The notes under the pieces: model-generated
Told to the model about the DNA's origin: nothing
Database searches by the model: none
The model's input: only the letters and a program-made list of their open reading frames with translations
Shown here: positions 8,584 to 17,826 of the stretch, one piece after another
How positions within the stretch are numbered: position 1 is the first letter of the stretch
Layout: each line of letters starts with the position of its first letter
Assembly (NCBI GenBank): GCA_000403275.2
Contig: KE159599.1
Coordinates: 1,218,008-1,282,007, forward strand
From: Lachnospiraceae bacterium 28-4
GTDB lineage: Bacteria > Bacillota > Clostridia > Lachnospirales > Lachnospiraceae
Direction: 5' to 3'
DNA: 64,000 nucleotides
Program-made: the position numbers and the translations under genes

Positions 8584-8946
8584 ATGAATATGGCAAAAAG
8601 ACCAGTACCACAATATGATTTTAAGGCTTTTGGTGAAGCAATCAAAGCGGCGCGTAAAGGGCGTAAGGAAAGCAGGAAAAAGGTGTGCGACGAAATGTAT
8701 ATATCCCCGCGTTACCTTGCGAATATTGAGAACAAGGGGCAGCACCCCAGCGTACAGATATTCTTTGAGCTTATGCTCCGCTATGATATATCCGTAGACC
8801 AGTTTCTTTTTTCGGAAAAGGAAGCGGAAAAGTCCACGCAGCGGCGGCAGCTCGATACATTGCTTGACAGCATGGATAAGAAAGACTTGACGATTATCAC
8901 TGCTACGGCAAAGGGAATACAGGAAGCCAAAGGGACAGACGATTAG
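8584..8946 (+). CDS. Cro/CI-family HTH regulator
   Basis: A 120-residue protein with an N-terminal Xre-type HTH (EAIKAARKGRKESRKKVCDE-MYISPRYLANIENKGQHPS) and a C-terminal helical part that probably dimerises. It sits between the immunity cargo and the transfer genes in the position of the Tn916-like regulator ORF9, which represses transfer genes. The start may be 8584 or the second ATG at 8590. Stem-rich DNA follows (8947-9074) with no other gene. Confidence 0.85.
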   Translation: MNMAKRPVPQYDFKAFGEAIKAARKGRKESRKKVCDEMYISPRYLANIENKGQHPSVQIFFELMLRYDISVDQFLFSEKEAEKSTQRRQLDTLLDSMDKKDLTIITATAKGIQEAKGTDD

Positions 8947-9074
8947 ACCGCTGTTCCCTTTTTCCGTTGCTGGTTAGGATAGTTGCAGCCGTTTTTGTGC
9001 TGCAATATTTTTTTGCACCAAATTCAGAGAAAAATGCAACAAATAAGCTCTTTTCAAGGGGATAGTGAGTAGGA

Positions 9075-9164
9075 TAGCAAGCATAGGAAAAGAGTACCCT
9101 TTTCCGTATTTCTGCCCGCCCCGTCGGTCAGAAATGGCTTGTTGGGAAGTGTCCCAAACCCTCT
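9075..9164 (+). other. oriT-like block, copy 1 (before mobC)
   Basis: A 34-base segment (9075-9108) and a 28-base segment (9137-9164) are identical to the reverse complement of 17893-17926 and 17827-17854. The flanked spacers differ in sequence but both form hairpins (here ATTTCTG/CAGAAAT). The 28-base part holds the inverted repeat TTGGGA-agtg-TCCCAA and the 34-base part GGAAAAG/CTTTTCC. The position 27 bases before mobC and relaxase is where the ICE oriT is expected. The nic site is not identified. Confidence 0.6.
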
Positions 9165-9190
9165 ATGAGAACGGAAAGGAGCGAAAAACT

Positions 9191-9520
9191 ATGAACGGAC
9201 GCAAAAGGACGGTACAGGTCAAATTCTATGTGACAGAGGAAGAACGCAACTTGATTGAGGAAAAAATGAAGCTCGTCCCCACAAGCAACATGGCGGCATA
9301 TCTGCGCAAAATCGCCATTGACGGGTACATTATCCAAGTAGACCACACGGACATAAAAGCAATGACAGCAGAGATACAGAAAATCGGTGTCAATGTTAAT
9401 CAGATCGCACGTCGCGTAAACGCGACGGGAAACGCCTACAAAGAGGATATAGAGGAAATCAAGGGGGTGCTTGCGGAAATATGGCGGTTACAAAGATTAA
9501 GCCTGTTAAAAGCACTTTGA
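9191..9520 (+). CDS. mobC: MobC-like relaxosome accessory protein
   Basis: A 109-residue protein starting MNGRKRTVQVKFYVTEEERN, with an N-terminal ribbon-helix-helix and the MobC pattern IQKIGVNVNQIARRVNATGNAY. It should bind oriT and help the relaxase nick. The start has an AAAGGAG site. Its end overlaps the relaxase gene by 40 bases. A longer upstream frame would run through the oriT-like block and is rejected. Confidence 0.9.
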   Translation: MNGRKRTVQVKFYVTEEERNLIEEKMKLVPTSNMAAYLRKIAIDGYIIQVDHTDIKAMTAEIQKIGVNVNQIARRVNATGNAYKEDIEEIKGVLAEIWRLQRLSLLKAL

Positions 9521-10833
9521 GCAAAGCCCTTGACTATATCGAAAACCCGGACAAGACGGACGGAAAAATGCTGGTGTCCTCTTTCGGGTGCAGCTATGAA
9601 ACGGCAGATATTGAGTTTAGCTATACCCTCTCGCAAGCGCGGGATAAGGGCAATAATTTAGCCTTTCACTTGATACAATCCTTTGCGCCGGGGGAAGTGG
9701 ACTATGAGAAAGCCCATGAGATCGGGCGGCAGCTTGCCGACGCGGTGACAAAGGGGCAGCATGAATATGTACTCACGACGCACATTGACAAGGGGCATAT
9801 CCATAACCACATTATTTTCTGCGCGGTCAACTTCGTAGATCATCACAAGTACGTTTCCAACAAACGGACGTATTATGGCATACGGAACATGAGTGACAAG
9901 CTGTGCCGGGACAACGGGCTTTCCGTCGTCGTTCCCGGTAAAGGCAGCAAGGGAAAGAGCTATGCAGAATATCAAGCGGAGAAAACCGGGACAAGCTGGA
10001 AAGGCAAGCTAAAGATTGCCGTGGACGCGTTCATTCCCCAAGTTTCCAGCTTTGAAGAACTATTGCAGCGGTTACAGGCGGCGGGCTATGAGATCAAGCC
10101 GGGAAAATATGTGTCATGCCGCGCACCGGGGCAGGAACGGTTTACCCGCCTTAAAACCCTCGGCGCAGATTATACAGAGGAAGCCATAAGGGAACGGATA
10201 GCGGGCAAGCGCACCCGTGCCGCCAAAGCTCCCAAGACAGAGCGCAGGGGCGTTAATCTTCTCATTGACATTGAGAACAGTATCAAGGCACAACAGAGCC
10301 GGGGCTATGAACAGTGGGCGAAAATCCACAATCTGAAACAGGCAGCAAAGACTATGAATTTCCTTACCGAAAATAAGATTGAGCAGTACGCCGATCTGCT
10401 GTCCCGGATAGAGGAAATCACCACGGCAAGCGAACAGACGGGGGACAGCCTAAAGGAAGTGGAAAAGCGGCTTTCTGATATGGCATTGCTGATTAAGAAC
10501 GTCACTACCTACCAAAAGACAAAGCCCCTTTATGAAGTCTACCGCAAAGCCCGGAACAAGGAGAAGTACCGGGCAGAGCATGAACGGGGTATTATCCTCC
10601 ATGAAGCGGCGGCAAAGGCACTAAAGGCAGCGCAGATCGGCGGCAAGCTCCCCAGCGTCCCCGTTCTGCAAGCAGAGTATGAAAAACTCCAAGCGCAAAA
10701 AGAAAGCCTTTACGCCGACTATGGCAAGCTGAAAAAACAGGTTGCGAAGTACGACGTTATCAAGCGGAACATAGACAGTATTTTACAGTCAGAAAAACAG
10801 CCGGAACGGGAACGGCAGACAGAGCGCGGATAA
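9481..10833 (+). CDS. Relaxase of the backbone ICE
   Basis: A 450-residue relaxase/mobilization nuclease. The N-terminal catalytic region has an early Tyr in ALDYIENPDKT (about residue 19) and the metal-binding histidines of GHIHNHIIF (residues 106-110). The C-terminal half is a long charged helical region (about 270-450). It would cut oriT and lead the strand into the recipient. It is translationally coupled to mobC and is followed by a terminator. It is the only backbone gene pair read on the + strand besides the HTH gene. Confidence 0.93.
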   Translation: MAVTKIKPVKSTLSKALDYIENPDKTDGKMLVSSFGCSYETADIEFSYTLSQARDKGNNLAFHLIQSFAPGEVDYEKAHEIGRQLADAVTKGQHEYVLTTHIDKGHIHNHIIFCAVNFVDHHKYVSNKRTYYGIRNMSDKLCRDNGLSVVVPGKGSKGKSYAEYQAEKTGTSWKGKLKIAVDAFIPQVSSFEELLQRLQAAGYEIKPGKYVSCRAPGQERFTRLKTLGADYTEEAIRERIAGKRTRAAKAPKTERRGVNLLIDIENSIKAQQSRGYEQWAKIHNLKQAAKTMNFLTENKIEQYADLLSRIEEITTASEQTGDSLKEVEKRLSDMALLIKNVTTYQKTKPLYEVYRKARNKEKYRAEHERGIILHEAAAKALKAAQIGGKLPSVPVLQAEYEKLQAQKESLYADYGKLKKQVAKYDVIKRNIDSILQSEKQPERERQTERG

Positions 10834-10847
10834 AAGCACAAAAAAAG

Positions 10848-10893
10848 AGCCGGGACGCGGCAGCTTTTCAGTAGCCACCGCGCCCCGGTTTTC
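10848..10893 (+). terminator. Terminator after the relaxase
   Basis: Stem CCGGGACGCGG/CCGCGCCCCGG (10850-10860 with 10878-10888) followed by TTTT, 15 bases after the relaxase stop. The convergent minus-strand gene ends at 11016. The rest of 10894-11015 shows no gene. Confidence 0.75.
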
Positions 10894-11015
10894 TCATGGG
10901 TGCAGAGATTGGATTGTTACGCAATAGAACCGCATTTTCGGGGGTAAAGGTATAAATCCCTTGCCGCCTTATTTTCCCGCCCGGAAAGCCGCATAAATCA
11001 AGGCTTATTTCGTCC

Positions 11016-11381
11016 CTATCGCGTCACATTCGCCCGTAGTTTTCTCATACGCTCGGCGGTCTGTCTGCGGGTGATACGCTTCCGGCAGTCGGGGCAGTAG
11101 ATCGCCCGGTTAGAGCTGGACGCAAAAGGTGAGCCGCACACGCTACACCGCCGCATATCCTCCGCATGGTAAAGCTCGGCGTACAGCTCCTTATCTGCGG
11201 GCAGTACGGCGATACGGAACCATTTACAGAGCAGGGAATAGGAAATAAGCTGCGGACATACGCACTCGTCCCCGTCGTCCAGCAAGATACAGTTTCCACT
11301 ATCATAATTGCAGCACGTCCGGCGCACAAGGGCGTTGACTTTCCGGCTTTGGGGCGGCGTGAGCCGCTTGATCCCGTTCAT
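11016..11381 (-). CDS. Cysteine-rich VLP-domain protein
   Basis: A 121-residue protein of the Cys-rich VLP family common in clostridial ICEs. Cysteines cluster in CCNYDSGNCILLDDGDECVC and in a C-terminal zinc ribbon CSVCGS-(x)-YCPDC, followed by a basic tail. It probably binds zinc and perhaps DNA; the role is unknown. It overlaps TTRAP by 4 bases. A homologue from the nested element lies at 56818. Confidence 0.88.
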   Translation of the reverse strand: MNGIKRLTPPQSRKVNALVRRTCCNYDSGNCILLDDGDECVCPQLISYSLLCKWFRIAVLPADKELYAELYHAEDMRRCSVCGSPFASSSNRAIYCPDCRKRITRRQTAERMRKLRANVTR

Positions 11382-11599
11382 ACCTCGTCGGCGGGGTAAA
11401 GGGCAAGCCCCGCAAATTCCGCTTCGGTCATGCGCCCTACTTTGGCAAGGGTACGGGCGGCAAAGTCCCGCATTTCCCCCTCCATAAAGGGCAGCGCGGC
11501 GTTCATAGCCACCAAAAGCCCCTCCTTGCTGCCTGTCATGTAGATACTCAAAAGGTTGGTTTCCTCAACCGTAAAATTATTATATGTGTTCATGCTCAT
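11378..11599 (-). CDS. TTRAP: putative transposon-transfer assisting protein
   Basis: A 73-residue acidic protein: FTVEETNLLSIYMTGSKEGL, then AALPFMEGEMRDFAARTLAKVGRMTEAEFAGLALYPADEV, matching the TTRAP family of conjugative transposons. It sits between the polyvalent proteins and the Cys-rich VLP protein, with 4-base overlaps on both sides, so it belongs to one translational unit. The molecular role of the family is not established. Confidence 0.85.
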   Translation of the reverse strand: MSMNTYNNFTVEETNLLSIYMTGSKEGLLVAMNAALPFMEGEMRDFAARTLAKVGRMTEAEFAGLALYPADEV

Positions 11600-12549
11600 A
11601 CCTCCAATCCGTGATTTTGTGTTTTCGCCGCCGCTTTCTTCGGGGCGGTTCTCTTTTTGTCCTGTGCAAGCTGCGCCCGGACAGAGGGGCGGGGCTTCCT
11701 TATCTGCCTGTCCCGGTTCTCGTCCTTGCCGATCAGCGCGTATGTGCCGTAGCTGTTCTTGATTTGTGAGAAAGCAAGGGTCTTGTAGGGCAGCATGGAG
11801 AAAAGACGTTCTGTGTCCTTTGTGGAAGCAAGCCGCATAAAGGACGGGGACAGCTCCACCATGAAATGAGATTTGTCCGGGCTGTTGGGGGCAGACAGCT
11901 TTTTCATGTCTGCCACAATGCGCCGCGCTTCCCGTTCGATCATGCCCTCATGCAATGCGGCGATATGCTCCTTAAAATCCCCCGGTTTCAGTTTGTCCCG
12001 GCTTTCCTTTTCCTCCTGTAACAGAAATTGCAGGGCTTCCGGGTTTTGGGGCTGTACCTCGAAGCGTTCAAACTTCCCAAGCTGGGGGTCGGGATAACCG
12101 TCAAAGCGTCGGTCTGCGGGCTGCTCCCGCGTACCATGCTCATACACAAGCGTCACCGTCCCGGCTGCAAGGGTATTGTCTTTGACGCGCTCATAGTGCT
12201 TTTCATAGTCCAGCTCATACAGGTTGCCCTTGATCTTCCCGCCCTCTGTCCCGGTCAGCTCTACGGCATACGCAAGAATAGGGTCGCGGCTCTGCTCCTT
12301 GTAATAACGCCATGTGTTGTGCGGGGCGGTGTCGCTGATGAAAATGTCACGCTCCCGGAAACAGTACGTCCCGGACGGGCGGGAAAGCCACAAGAGGGTT
12401 TTATCCTCCTTGCTGGGGCTTGCCGCCTTTTCCGCAATGATCTGTTTGTCAATGTCAAAATCGCTCTGATAAAATCCCGTGTTCTGTTTCAGAATGGCTT
12501 CAAGGGAAGCCAGCACATCCACATTTTCAAATTTATTCCGTTTCCCCAT
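11596..12549 (-). CDS. Conserved ICE protein with polyvalent-type C-terminal tail
   Basis: A 317-residue protein of unknown function found beside the giant polyvalent protein in Tn1549-like elements. The body (LASLEAILKQNTGFYQSDFD start; later FERFEVQPQNPEALQFLL) has no catalytic motif I recognise. The C-terminus, RPSVRAQLAQDKKRTAPKKA, closely resembles the tail of the 1712-residue neighbour (PSIRAQLKADKERAAQKK). It starts 5 bases after that gene, so they are co-translated. Confidence 0.75.
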   Translation of the reverse strand: MGKRNKFENVDVLASLEAILKQNTGFYQSDFDIDKQIIAEKAASPSKEDKTLLWLSRPSGTYCFRERDIFISDTAPHNTWRYYKEQSRDPILAYAVELTGTEGGKIKGNLYELDYEKHYERVKDNTLAAGTVTLVYEHGTREQPADRRFDGYPDPQLGKFERFEVQPQNPEALQFLLQEEKESRDKLKPGDFKEHIAALHEGMIEREARRIVADMKKLSAPNSPDKSHFMVELSPSFMRLASTKDTERLFSMLPYKTLAFSQIKNSYGTYALIGKDENRDRQIRKPRPSVRAQLAQDKKRTAPKKAAAKTQNHGLEV

Positions 12550-12553
12550 AGGG

Positions 12554-15500
12554 TCAGCTCCTTTCCAAGTCCTGCGACTTACTTCTTGCCTGTTTCTTTT
12601 GCGCCGCCCGTTCCTTGTCGGCTTTAAGCTGCGCCCGGATAGAGGGCTTCTTTTCCGGCTTTTTCCCCGGCTCCGCTTTCTTGCCCTGTTCCTTATCCGC
12701 TTTCAGTGCAGCGGCATACTCGGCAAGGGAGATCTGTTCGCCGCTTCTCGCCTTTGCTTCCAGCTCGTCGGCGGTAGGGGTGGGCGTGTTGTTGATGATA
12801 CCGTCAAAATTATTGTCGTTCTGCTCGATAGCGTCCTCGACGTGCTTTAAGGGGTTTGCCTTTTCCGGCTGCTCTGCGGCGACTGCAAACGCCTGTGTCC
12901 CGTTCCCCATAATGAGATATTTTCCGTCCTCCGACGTGTGGTGAAGCCCGTACCCGGCTTCCCGCATTTGCTCGGCGGTCATATCGGTTACAGAAAAGCT
13001 CCCCCGTGGCGTTCTGATCTGCTCCCCGGTCATGCGGGTGTCGGGGGTAAGCTGCGGTGTCTGCTCCTGTAAAAACTCCGGCACTTCCCGATAACCGTAA
13101 CTGTCTGCATAGTGGGCGGTGTCCTGTCCGTTCTGATGAAGCACTACCACGTCAGAGGTTGAAAGGCTGTGTCCCTTAAAATCTTTCGGGTGGTCGATAT
13201 TGAAACGGACGGAAATATCTTCAAGCGTCATATCCGGCGCAAGTGGCGCGGTATAGATAAGGTCATAATTCGCCGCTTCCACGGAAAGCCCCGCCGCCTG
13301 TAAGCGATCGTAAGGTTCAAAGCGGTAGTCCCTTGTTTCGTCGCCGCGCTTTAGCTGGTAAATGGTAAAGGTGTCCTTGTCCGGCTCTTTCTCTGCGGCG
13401 GTCGGCTCCGGCGTTTCCTGTCCCGGCTCGGCTGCGGGCTGTACTTCCTGTGCCTTTGCATAGAGTTCTTTCACGTCGCCCTGTGTCAGCTCCCCGGCTT
13501 CCAGCTTCCCCAAAAGCTCCCGGCATTTCTCCGGCGTTCCTGTGTAGAGAATGTCCCCCAGCTTTGCCATGCCGTTTTCCTGTGTCACATACTCCTGCAA
13601 GATAGAGCTGTTTTCCGGACTGTCGCTGTATGGGTTCTGCCGCACCTTATAAATGCTTTCCGGCTCAAAAGGTTTCTCCGGCGTGTCCGTGGTTCCCGGC
13701 TCCGCGCCCTGTGCTTCCTCCTGCGGCTGTTCCGGGGCGGCTTCTTTCTGTGCGGCGGCTTCCTGCCTTGCCCGCTTCTGTAACTCGGTGGGGCTTTCCC
13801 CGGTAAGGGGCTGTATGCACCCTATACGGTCGGCGGCGTAGATCGCATTTTCGTTTAGCTGCCGCTGCCATGCTTCCGCGCTGGGCGCATAGCGGAAGCC
13901 GTTCCCTTTGAGTTCCTCCCGTATCTCCTTATCCGGCTTTTCATCAAAGAAAATCTGCAAGCGGTTATCGGCTGTGTTGGCTTCCACACGTCCCCCGTCA
14001 AACTCCCAGCCCACATATCCAAGCTCTTTCCTCCGGGCAAGGGCGGTAATGCGGTCTTTCAGCCTGTGGATTTCCGCGTTGTTGTTGGATAGCTGGTAGC
14101 TCTCAAAAGGTTTCGGGTTCGCCCGGTAGCTGCCGGACATGGACGCTTTCAGCTTTTCGATCTGCTCCGGGGATAAATGGGGGCAGCCGTCAAGGGTCTT
14201 ATTCTTTCGGTAGTAGGCGTTGACCGCTTTCATGGTTTCCTGCAAGGCTTCCAGCTTTGCAAGTTTGCTTTCCAGCTTAGAAACAGCGTTGGGGTCGTCG
14301 GCACTGATACCGCCCATGCCCGTACTGCGGATTTTGTCAAGCAAGCCCTGTATCTCACGGTATTCCTCCATGTTCTTATCTGCGGCGGCGTTCTGTTTCT
14401 CCTTTTTACGGACAGGGAAATTGCTTCCCCCTGCAATAAGGATAGAGGGGACGCGCCCCGCGATTTCATAGCCCTTATTCATGTTTGCCGCCAGTTTCCG
14501 GGCGTAAGCGTCAAGCAGCCCGTCAATCCGTTCATGGAAAGAGGGGTCAACACGTCTTTTCTGCCTTGCGGCAATCTCGGCGGCTTCGTCTACATAGTGG
14601 CGGTATTCTGCCGTTGCGCTTCCGGGCTTGTAATCATAAAAGCTATTTACCGTATTTGCATGACGGGCGGCGTTCTCATTGATCGGGTAGTATGTAACCG
14701 TTGTTTCCGTCGGCTCCGGGGTAGAAGTCTGCGCCGCTTCGCTGGTGGTTGGCTCTGCCTGTTCCGGTGTGTCTGCCTTTTCGGAAGCGGTGCTTTCCGG
14801 CTCCTGCGGCTTTTCCTGTGCTTTGGGTTCTCCCGGCTCCTGCGGTTCGGCGGTCTGCGCTGCTTCCGGCTCCGGCGTGGTGTAAGGCTCATACCCATTA
14901 GCGGCGTATTCCTCCACGGTCATTCCCGCGTCTGCCGCTTCCTGTGCGATTTCTGCCTTGACGTGTTCCTTGTAGGCGGCAAGCTCCACGTCAAAATCTT
15001 TGAGCTGTGGGACGGGCGGCAAATGGTATTCGCCTTGATTGATAAGCCCCCGGCACTCGGCAACGTAGGCTTGCATGGCGGTATGGTAGGCGGTTTCCGT
15101 TGGGGTAAGGCTCTCCCCGGCTAACAAGGCTCCTCCGGCGATACGCTCCATTTCGGATAAACTGCAATGCAGTTTCAGATAGGGGATAAACTCATTCAGC
15201 AGCATTGCCCGCTGTTCCTTGTCGGCTTCCAGTGCTTCCTTGCCCTCATGCTGTAAAAGGTAGTTTTCCCACTCTTTATCGTTCAGATAAAAGGTATGGT
15301 GCTGTTCGATATGCTCCATAAGGGAACCGTCCCCGTCGCCAAAATCCTGTTGCCCCTCGTAATGGTCGGGCTTTCCGTTCATTACATAATCAATCTGAAA
15401 TCTCGTCTTGAAATAACGGGGCGTATCAAGGCTGGCTTCGTCCAGCACCGCAAACAGGGTATCGGCACGGGACAGGGGGATTGTTTCGCCCTCCCGTAGC

Positions 15501-17692
15501 TGGCTGCTTTCACTCCAAAGGATTGTGACCGTTGGCTCTGCCGAAAGGTCGGGTGTCGGCTCTTTTTCAGCTTCCTGTGCTTTCTCCGCTTCCCGTTCTT
15601 TTCTGATTTCCGCTAAATGCCCGTCAATGGTGTTAATCAGATCGGCGGCGGTGCTGCGGATTGTGGCAAGGGATTTTTTCAGCTCTGCAAGCTCCCGCCC
15701 GCTGCTCCATGTGGCAATGTAATTGAAAGAGTAGTCGGACGTGTCAAGCCCGTAGTGCTGGCATACGGTGTAAGCGATACTTTCCGCCTGTACCTCCCTT
15801 GTGCTTCGGTCGGGGCGTTCCGGCGCGTCCCGGTCTATGTTGTGCAGCGTCGCGTGGGCGATTTCATGGATAGCGGTCTTTACGTTCTGAAGCTCGCTCA
15901 TTCCCTCGTTGATCGCTATGCGCTGCCCGTCATAAAAGCAGCGTCCCTTTACTGTACCCTCCAACGCTTCAAAGCCCATAGCAAAGGGGGAAGTCCTTTC
16001 AAGGGCGGTAAAAAAGTCCCGGTATTGCTCCACGTCGCCTGTCAATTCGTTATCCGTAATGCCCGGTATCTCTTTCCCCTCGGTCTGTGATACGTCAAAA
16101 ACAGACACTATCTTAAAGGCGGGGATTTGGATTTCCTTTGTTTCCGTGACGGGCTTCCCGTCTTTGCCGATTATGGGCTTTTGGGTTTGCGGGTCAATCT
16201 TTTCAACCTCCCGCTTGACTATGTAGGGGGACGGTGCAAGTATCTTGATAGATTTCTCGTCGGGCTTTACATGGCGGTCAAATTCCTTTTTCCATTGCTG
16301 GTAGCCTTTGACAAACGTTCCGCCCTGCATGGCAATCAGTACGGTGTTGTTAAAGCTGTAATTATGGAACTTTGATAAGGTTTGCAGATAATCGGTGTAC
16401 CGCCCGTTTTCAAATACCCCCATAATTCCATGCTCCAAACGGTCTGTGATTTCTTTCATTTTGTCGGTGGAATTTTTGGAAGTAAGGATAATCGGGGCAA
16501 CCGGGCGCGGCTCAAAAACGGGTTCCGCTGCCGCTTCAAAATCCGATTTCTCCGGGGCGGGGCGTTCCGGCTCCGGGAAGCTCATAACCTTGTATTCTTT
16601 CGGTATGTCATTGTCACGCCCTTTGTACCACTGTGAAAAGGTGTTGCCGTTGTTGTAGATATAGCCTTGATCGGTAAACTGCCCTTTATCTTTCTGAACC
16701 GCGTCCCGCCCGTATTCCTCGTACTTGAAATACTTCTTTACTTCTTCGGGCAGCTCCAATTCGTCCAGCTCGTCAATGAGGTAATAGCCGTAGTCGGCTT
16801 CGGTTCGGACAGCAGGGTATATCCAGTAGCAGTCAAGGTTCTGTGCAAGGTTGATAAGGTCTTTCACGCTCCCGGCGTGTTCCCCCAGCGTTACCGCCGC
16901 CGTGAATTTGTCCCTGTCCTCGTCGCTTTGCATTTCTAAGAGCTTTCCTAAATAATTCAGCTCGTCAATGGTGCTGCCCTGTATCACGGAAAGCGGCACG
17001 TCAAAGGGCTGCTTCTCGGTGTTTGCAAAACCGTTGATGAAAAAGTCCTGCGGGTTCTCTGCGGTAATGCCGACGCTTCTCATAACGGCGTGAAGCTGCT
17101 CCGTAGTGGTCGGCATGGAAAGCCACTCGCCGCCCGGTTTCCCGGTTTCAAAGCGGGTGCGGCTGTCGATTAGAATTGAAAATGTTTCGCTCATGCGTTT
17201 GCTCCTTTCTTTGTTCATCATGCGGTGCATAAGCTCGAAATCTTCTATGCTCATGCTCCCGTCAAATACATAGGGGTTAAAGTCCTCCCCGTCCCGGTAG
17301 GGCTTTTCCGAAAAGGGAAGCCCTGCGGCGTGGGCGGCGGCTCTTGCTTCCTCCAACAGCTCCGGGGGTAAGGTGTCGTCGTGGGCTTCGATAAAGTCAG
17401 CCACGTTGTTATAGCCGTTCTCATAGTGGCGGCGTACCCCGGCGGTCAGCTCCGCAAGGTTCATGTCCTCGCCCAAGTAACCGCAATAGTAGCCGTTTAG
17501 GACAACGGCGGCGGGGTCTTTTTCCTGTATCTCCCGCAAGCGTCCCCTGTCCTCCGGGGTGAGGGTGTCGTCCGTTTCAAGGTAGATATAATCGCTGTGC
17601 CATGAACGCCCCTCCCGCCAAAACGCTACCCATGCAATCCCCGCTTGCAGTTCGTCTTGATAGTCCCTTACGGCTTCCCGTAAACCTGCCAT
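12554..17692 (-). CDS. 1712-residue polyvalent protein: ArdA-like, ArdC-like, metallopeptidase, YodL and DUF4316
   Basis: A giant multi-domain protein. About 170-360 resembles ArdA antirestriction (FSILIDSRTRFETGKPGGEW start). About 405-540 resembles the ArdC N-terminal ssDNA-binding domain. A zinc-metallopeptidase HEIAH motif is at 609-613. Low-complexity Pro/Glu linkers follow (about 980-1060), then a helical region around 1120-1330. A YodL domain is near 1425-1530 and DUF4316 near 1610-1670, ending in a basic tail. Such polyvalent proteins are thought to protect incoming mobile DNA from restriction. It is the first gene after oriT-like copy 2. Domain limits are by eye. Confidence 0.85.
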   Translation of the reverse strand: MAGLREAVRDYQDELQAGIAWVAFWREGRSWHSDYIYLETDDTLTPEDRGRLREIQEKDPAAVVLNGYYCGYLGEDMNLAELTAGVRRHYENGYNNVADFIEAHDDTLPPELLEEARAAAHAAGLPFSEKPYRDGEDFNPYVFDGSMSIEDFELMHRMMNKERSKRMSETFSILIDSRTRFETGKPGGEWLSMPTTTEQLHAVMRSVGITAENPQDFFINGFANTEKQPFDVPLSVIQGSTIDELNYLGKLLEMQSDEDRDKFTAAVTLGEHAGSVKDLINLAQNLDCYWIYPAVRTEADYGYYLIDELDELELPEEVKKYFKYEEYGRDAVQKDKGQFTDQGYIYNNGNTFSQWYKGRDNDIPKEYKVMSFPEPERPAPEKSDFEAAAEPVFEPRPVAPIILTSKNSTDKMKEITDRLEHGIMGVFENGRYTDYLQTLSKFHNYSFNNTVLIAMQGGTFVKGYQQWKKEFDRHVKPDEKSIKILAPSPYIVKREVEKIDPQTQKPIIGKDGKPVTETKEIQIPAFKIVSVFDVSQTEGKEIPGITDNELTGDVEQYRDFFTALERTSPFAMGFEALEGTVKGRCFYDGQRIAINEGMSELQNVKTAIHEIAHATLHNIDRDAPERPDRSTREVQAESIAYTVCQHYGLDTSDYSFNYIATWSSGRELAELKKSLATIRSTAADLINTIDGHLAEIRKEREAEKAQEAEKEPTPDLSAEPTVTILWSESSQLREGETIPLSRADTLFAVLDEASLDTPRYFKTRFQIDYVMNGKPDHYEGQQDFGDGDGSLMEHIEQHHTFYLNDKEWENYLLQHEGKEALEADKEQRAMLLNEFIPYLKLHCSLSEMERIAGGALLAGESLTPTETAYHTAMQAYVAECRGLINQGEYHLPPVPQLKDFDVELAAYKEHVKAEIAQEAADAGMTVEEYAANGYEPYTTPEPEAAQTAEPQEPGEPKAQEKPQEPESTASEKADTPEQAEPTTSEAAQTSTPEPTETTVTYYPINENAARHANTVNSFYDYKPGSATAEYRHYVDEAAEIAARQKRRVDPSFHERIDGLLDAYARKLAANMNKGYEIAGRVPSILIAGGSNFPVRKKEKQNAAADKNMEEYREIQGLLDKIRSTGMGGISADDPNAVSKLESKLAKLEALQETMKAVNAYYRKNKTLDGCPHLSPEQIEKLKASMSGSYRANPKPFESYQLSNNNAEIHRLKDRITALARRKELGYVGWEFDGGRVEANTADNRLQIFFDEKPDKEIREELKGNGFRYAPSAEAWQRQLNENAIYAADRIGCIQPLTGESPTELQKRARQEAAAQKEAAPEQPQEEAQGAEPGTTDTPEKPFEPESIYKVRQNPYSDSPENSSILQEYVTQENGMAKLGDILYTGTPEKCRELLGKLEAGELTQGDVKELYAKAQEVQPAAEPGQETPEPTAAEKEPDKDTFTIYQLKRGDETRDYRFEPYDRLQAAGLSVEAANYDLIYTAPLAPDMTLEDISVRFNIDHPKDFKGHSLSTSDVVVLHQNGQDTAHYADSYGYREVPEFLQEQTPQLTPDTRMTGEQIRTPRGSFSVTDMTAEQMREAGYGLHHTSEDGKYLIMGNGTQAFAVAAEQPEKANPLKHVEDAIEQNDNNFDGIINNTPTPTADELEAKARSGEQISLAEYAAALKADKEQGKKAEPGKKPEKKPSIRAQLKADKERAAQKKQARSKSQDLERS

Positions 17693-17717
17693 AGCTTCAT
17701 TCCTCCTTTCCGTTGGG

Positions 17718-17822
17718 GCAGAAAAAGGGCGCGGCGTTCCGGCTCCCTTGTCCGTCCTACACCGCGCCCGCGCTTTCTGCCAAAGTTTTTTATTTTTTCA
17801 AAGAGGGTAAAACCCTCTAAAG
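17718..17822. other. Hairpins between polyvalent gene and oriT-like copy 2
   Basis: A long imperfect stem pairs GGCAGAAA (17718-17725) and GGCGCGG with CCGCGCC and TTTCTGCC (17774-17781); on the + strand it is followed by a T-rich run to 17798. A second small hairpin, AGAGGG/CCCTCT, lies at about 17804-17819. They lie in the leader of the 1712-residue gene and may act in transcription control or block read-through. Confidence 0.4.
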
Positions 17823-17826
17823 ATAC

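Noticed and set aside
14177..15124. Long plus-strand frame of 315 codons inside the 1712-residue gene
   Set aside because: It is the mirror of a real, domain-rich coding region; biased GC codons create long opposite frames.
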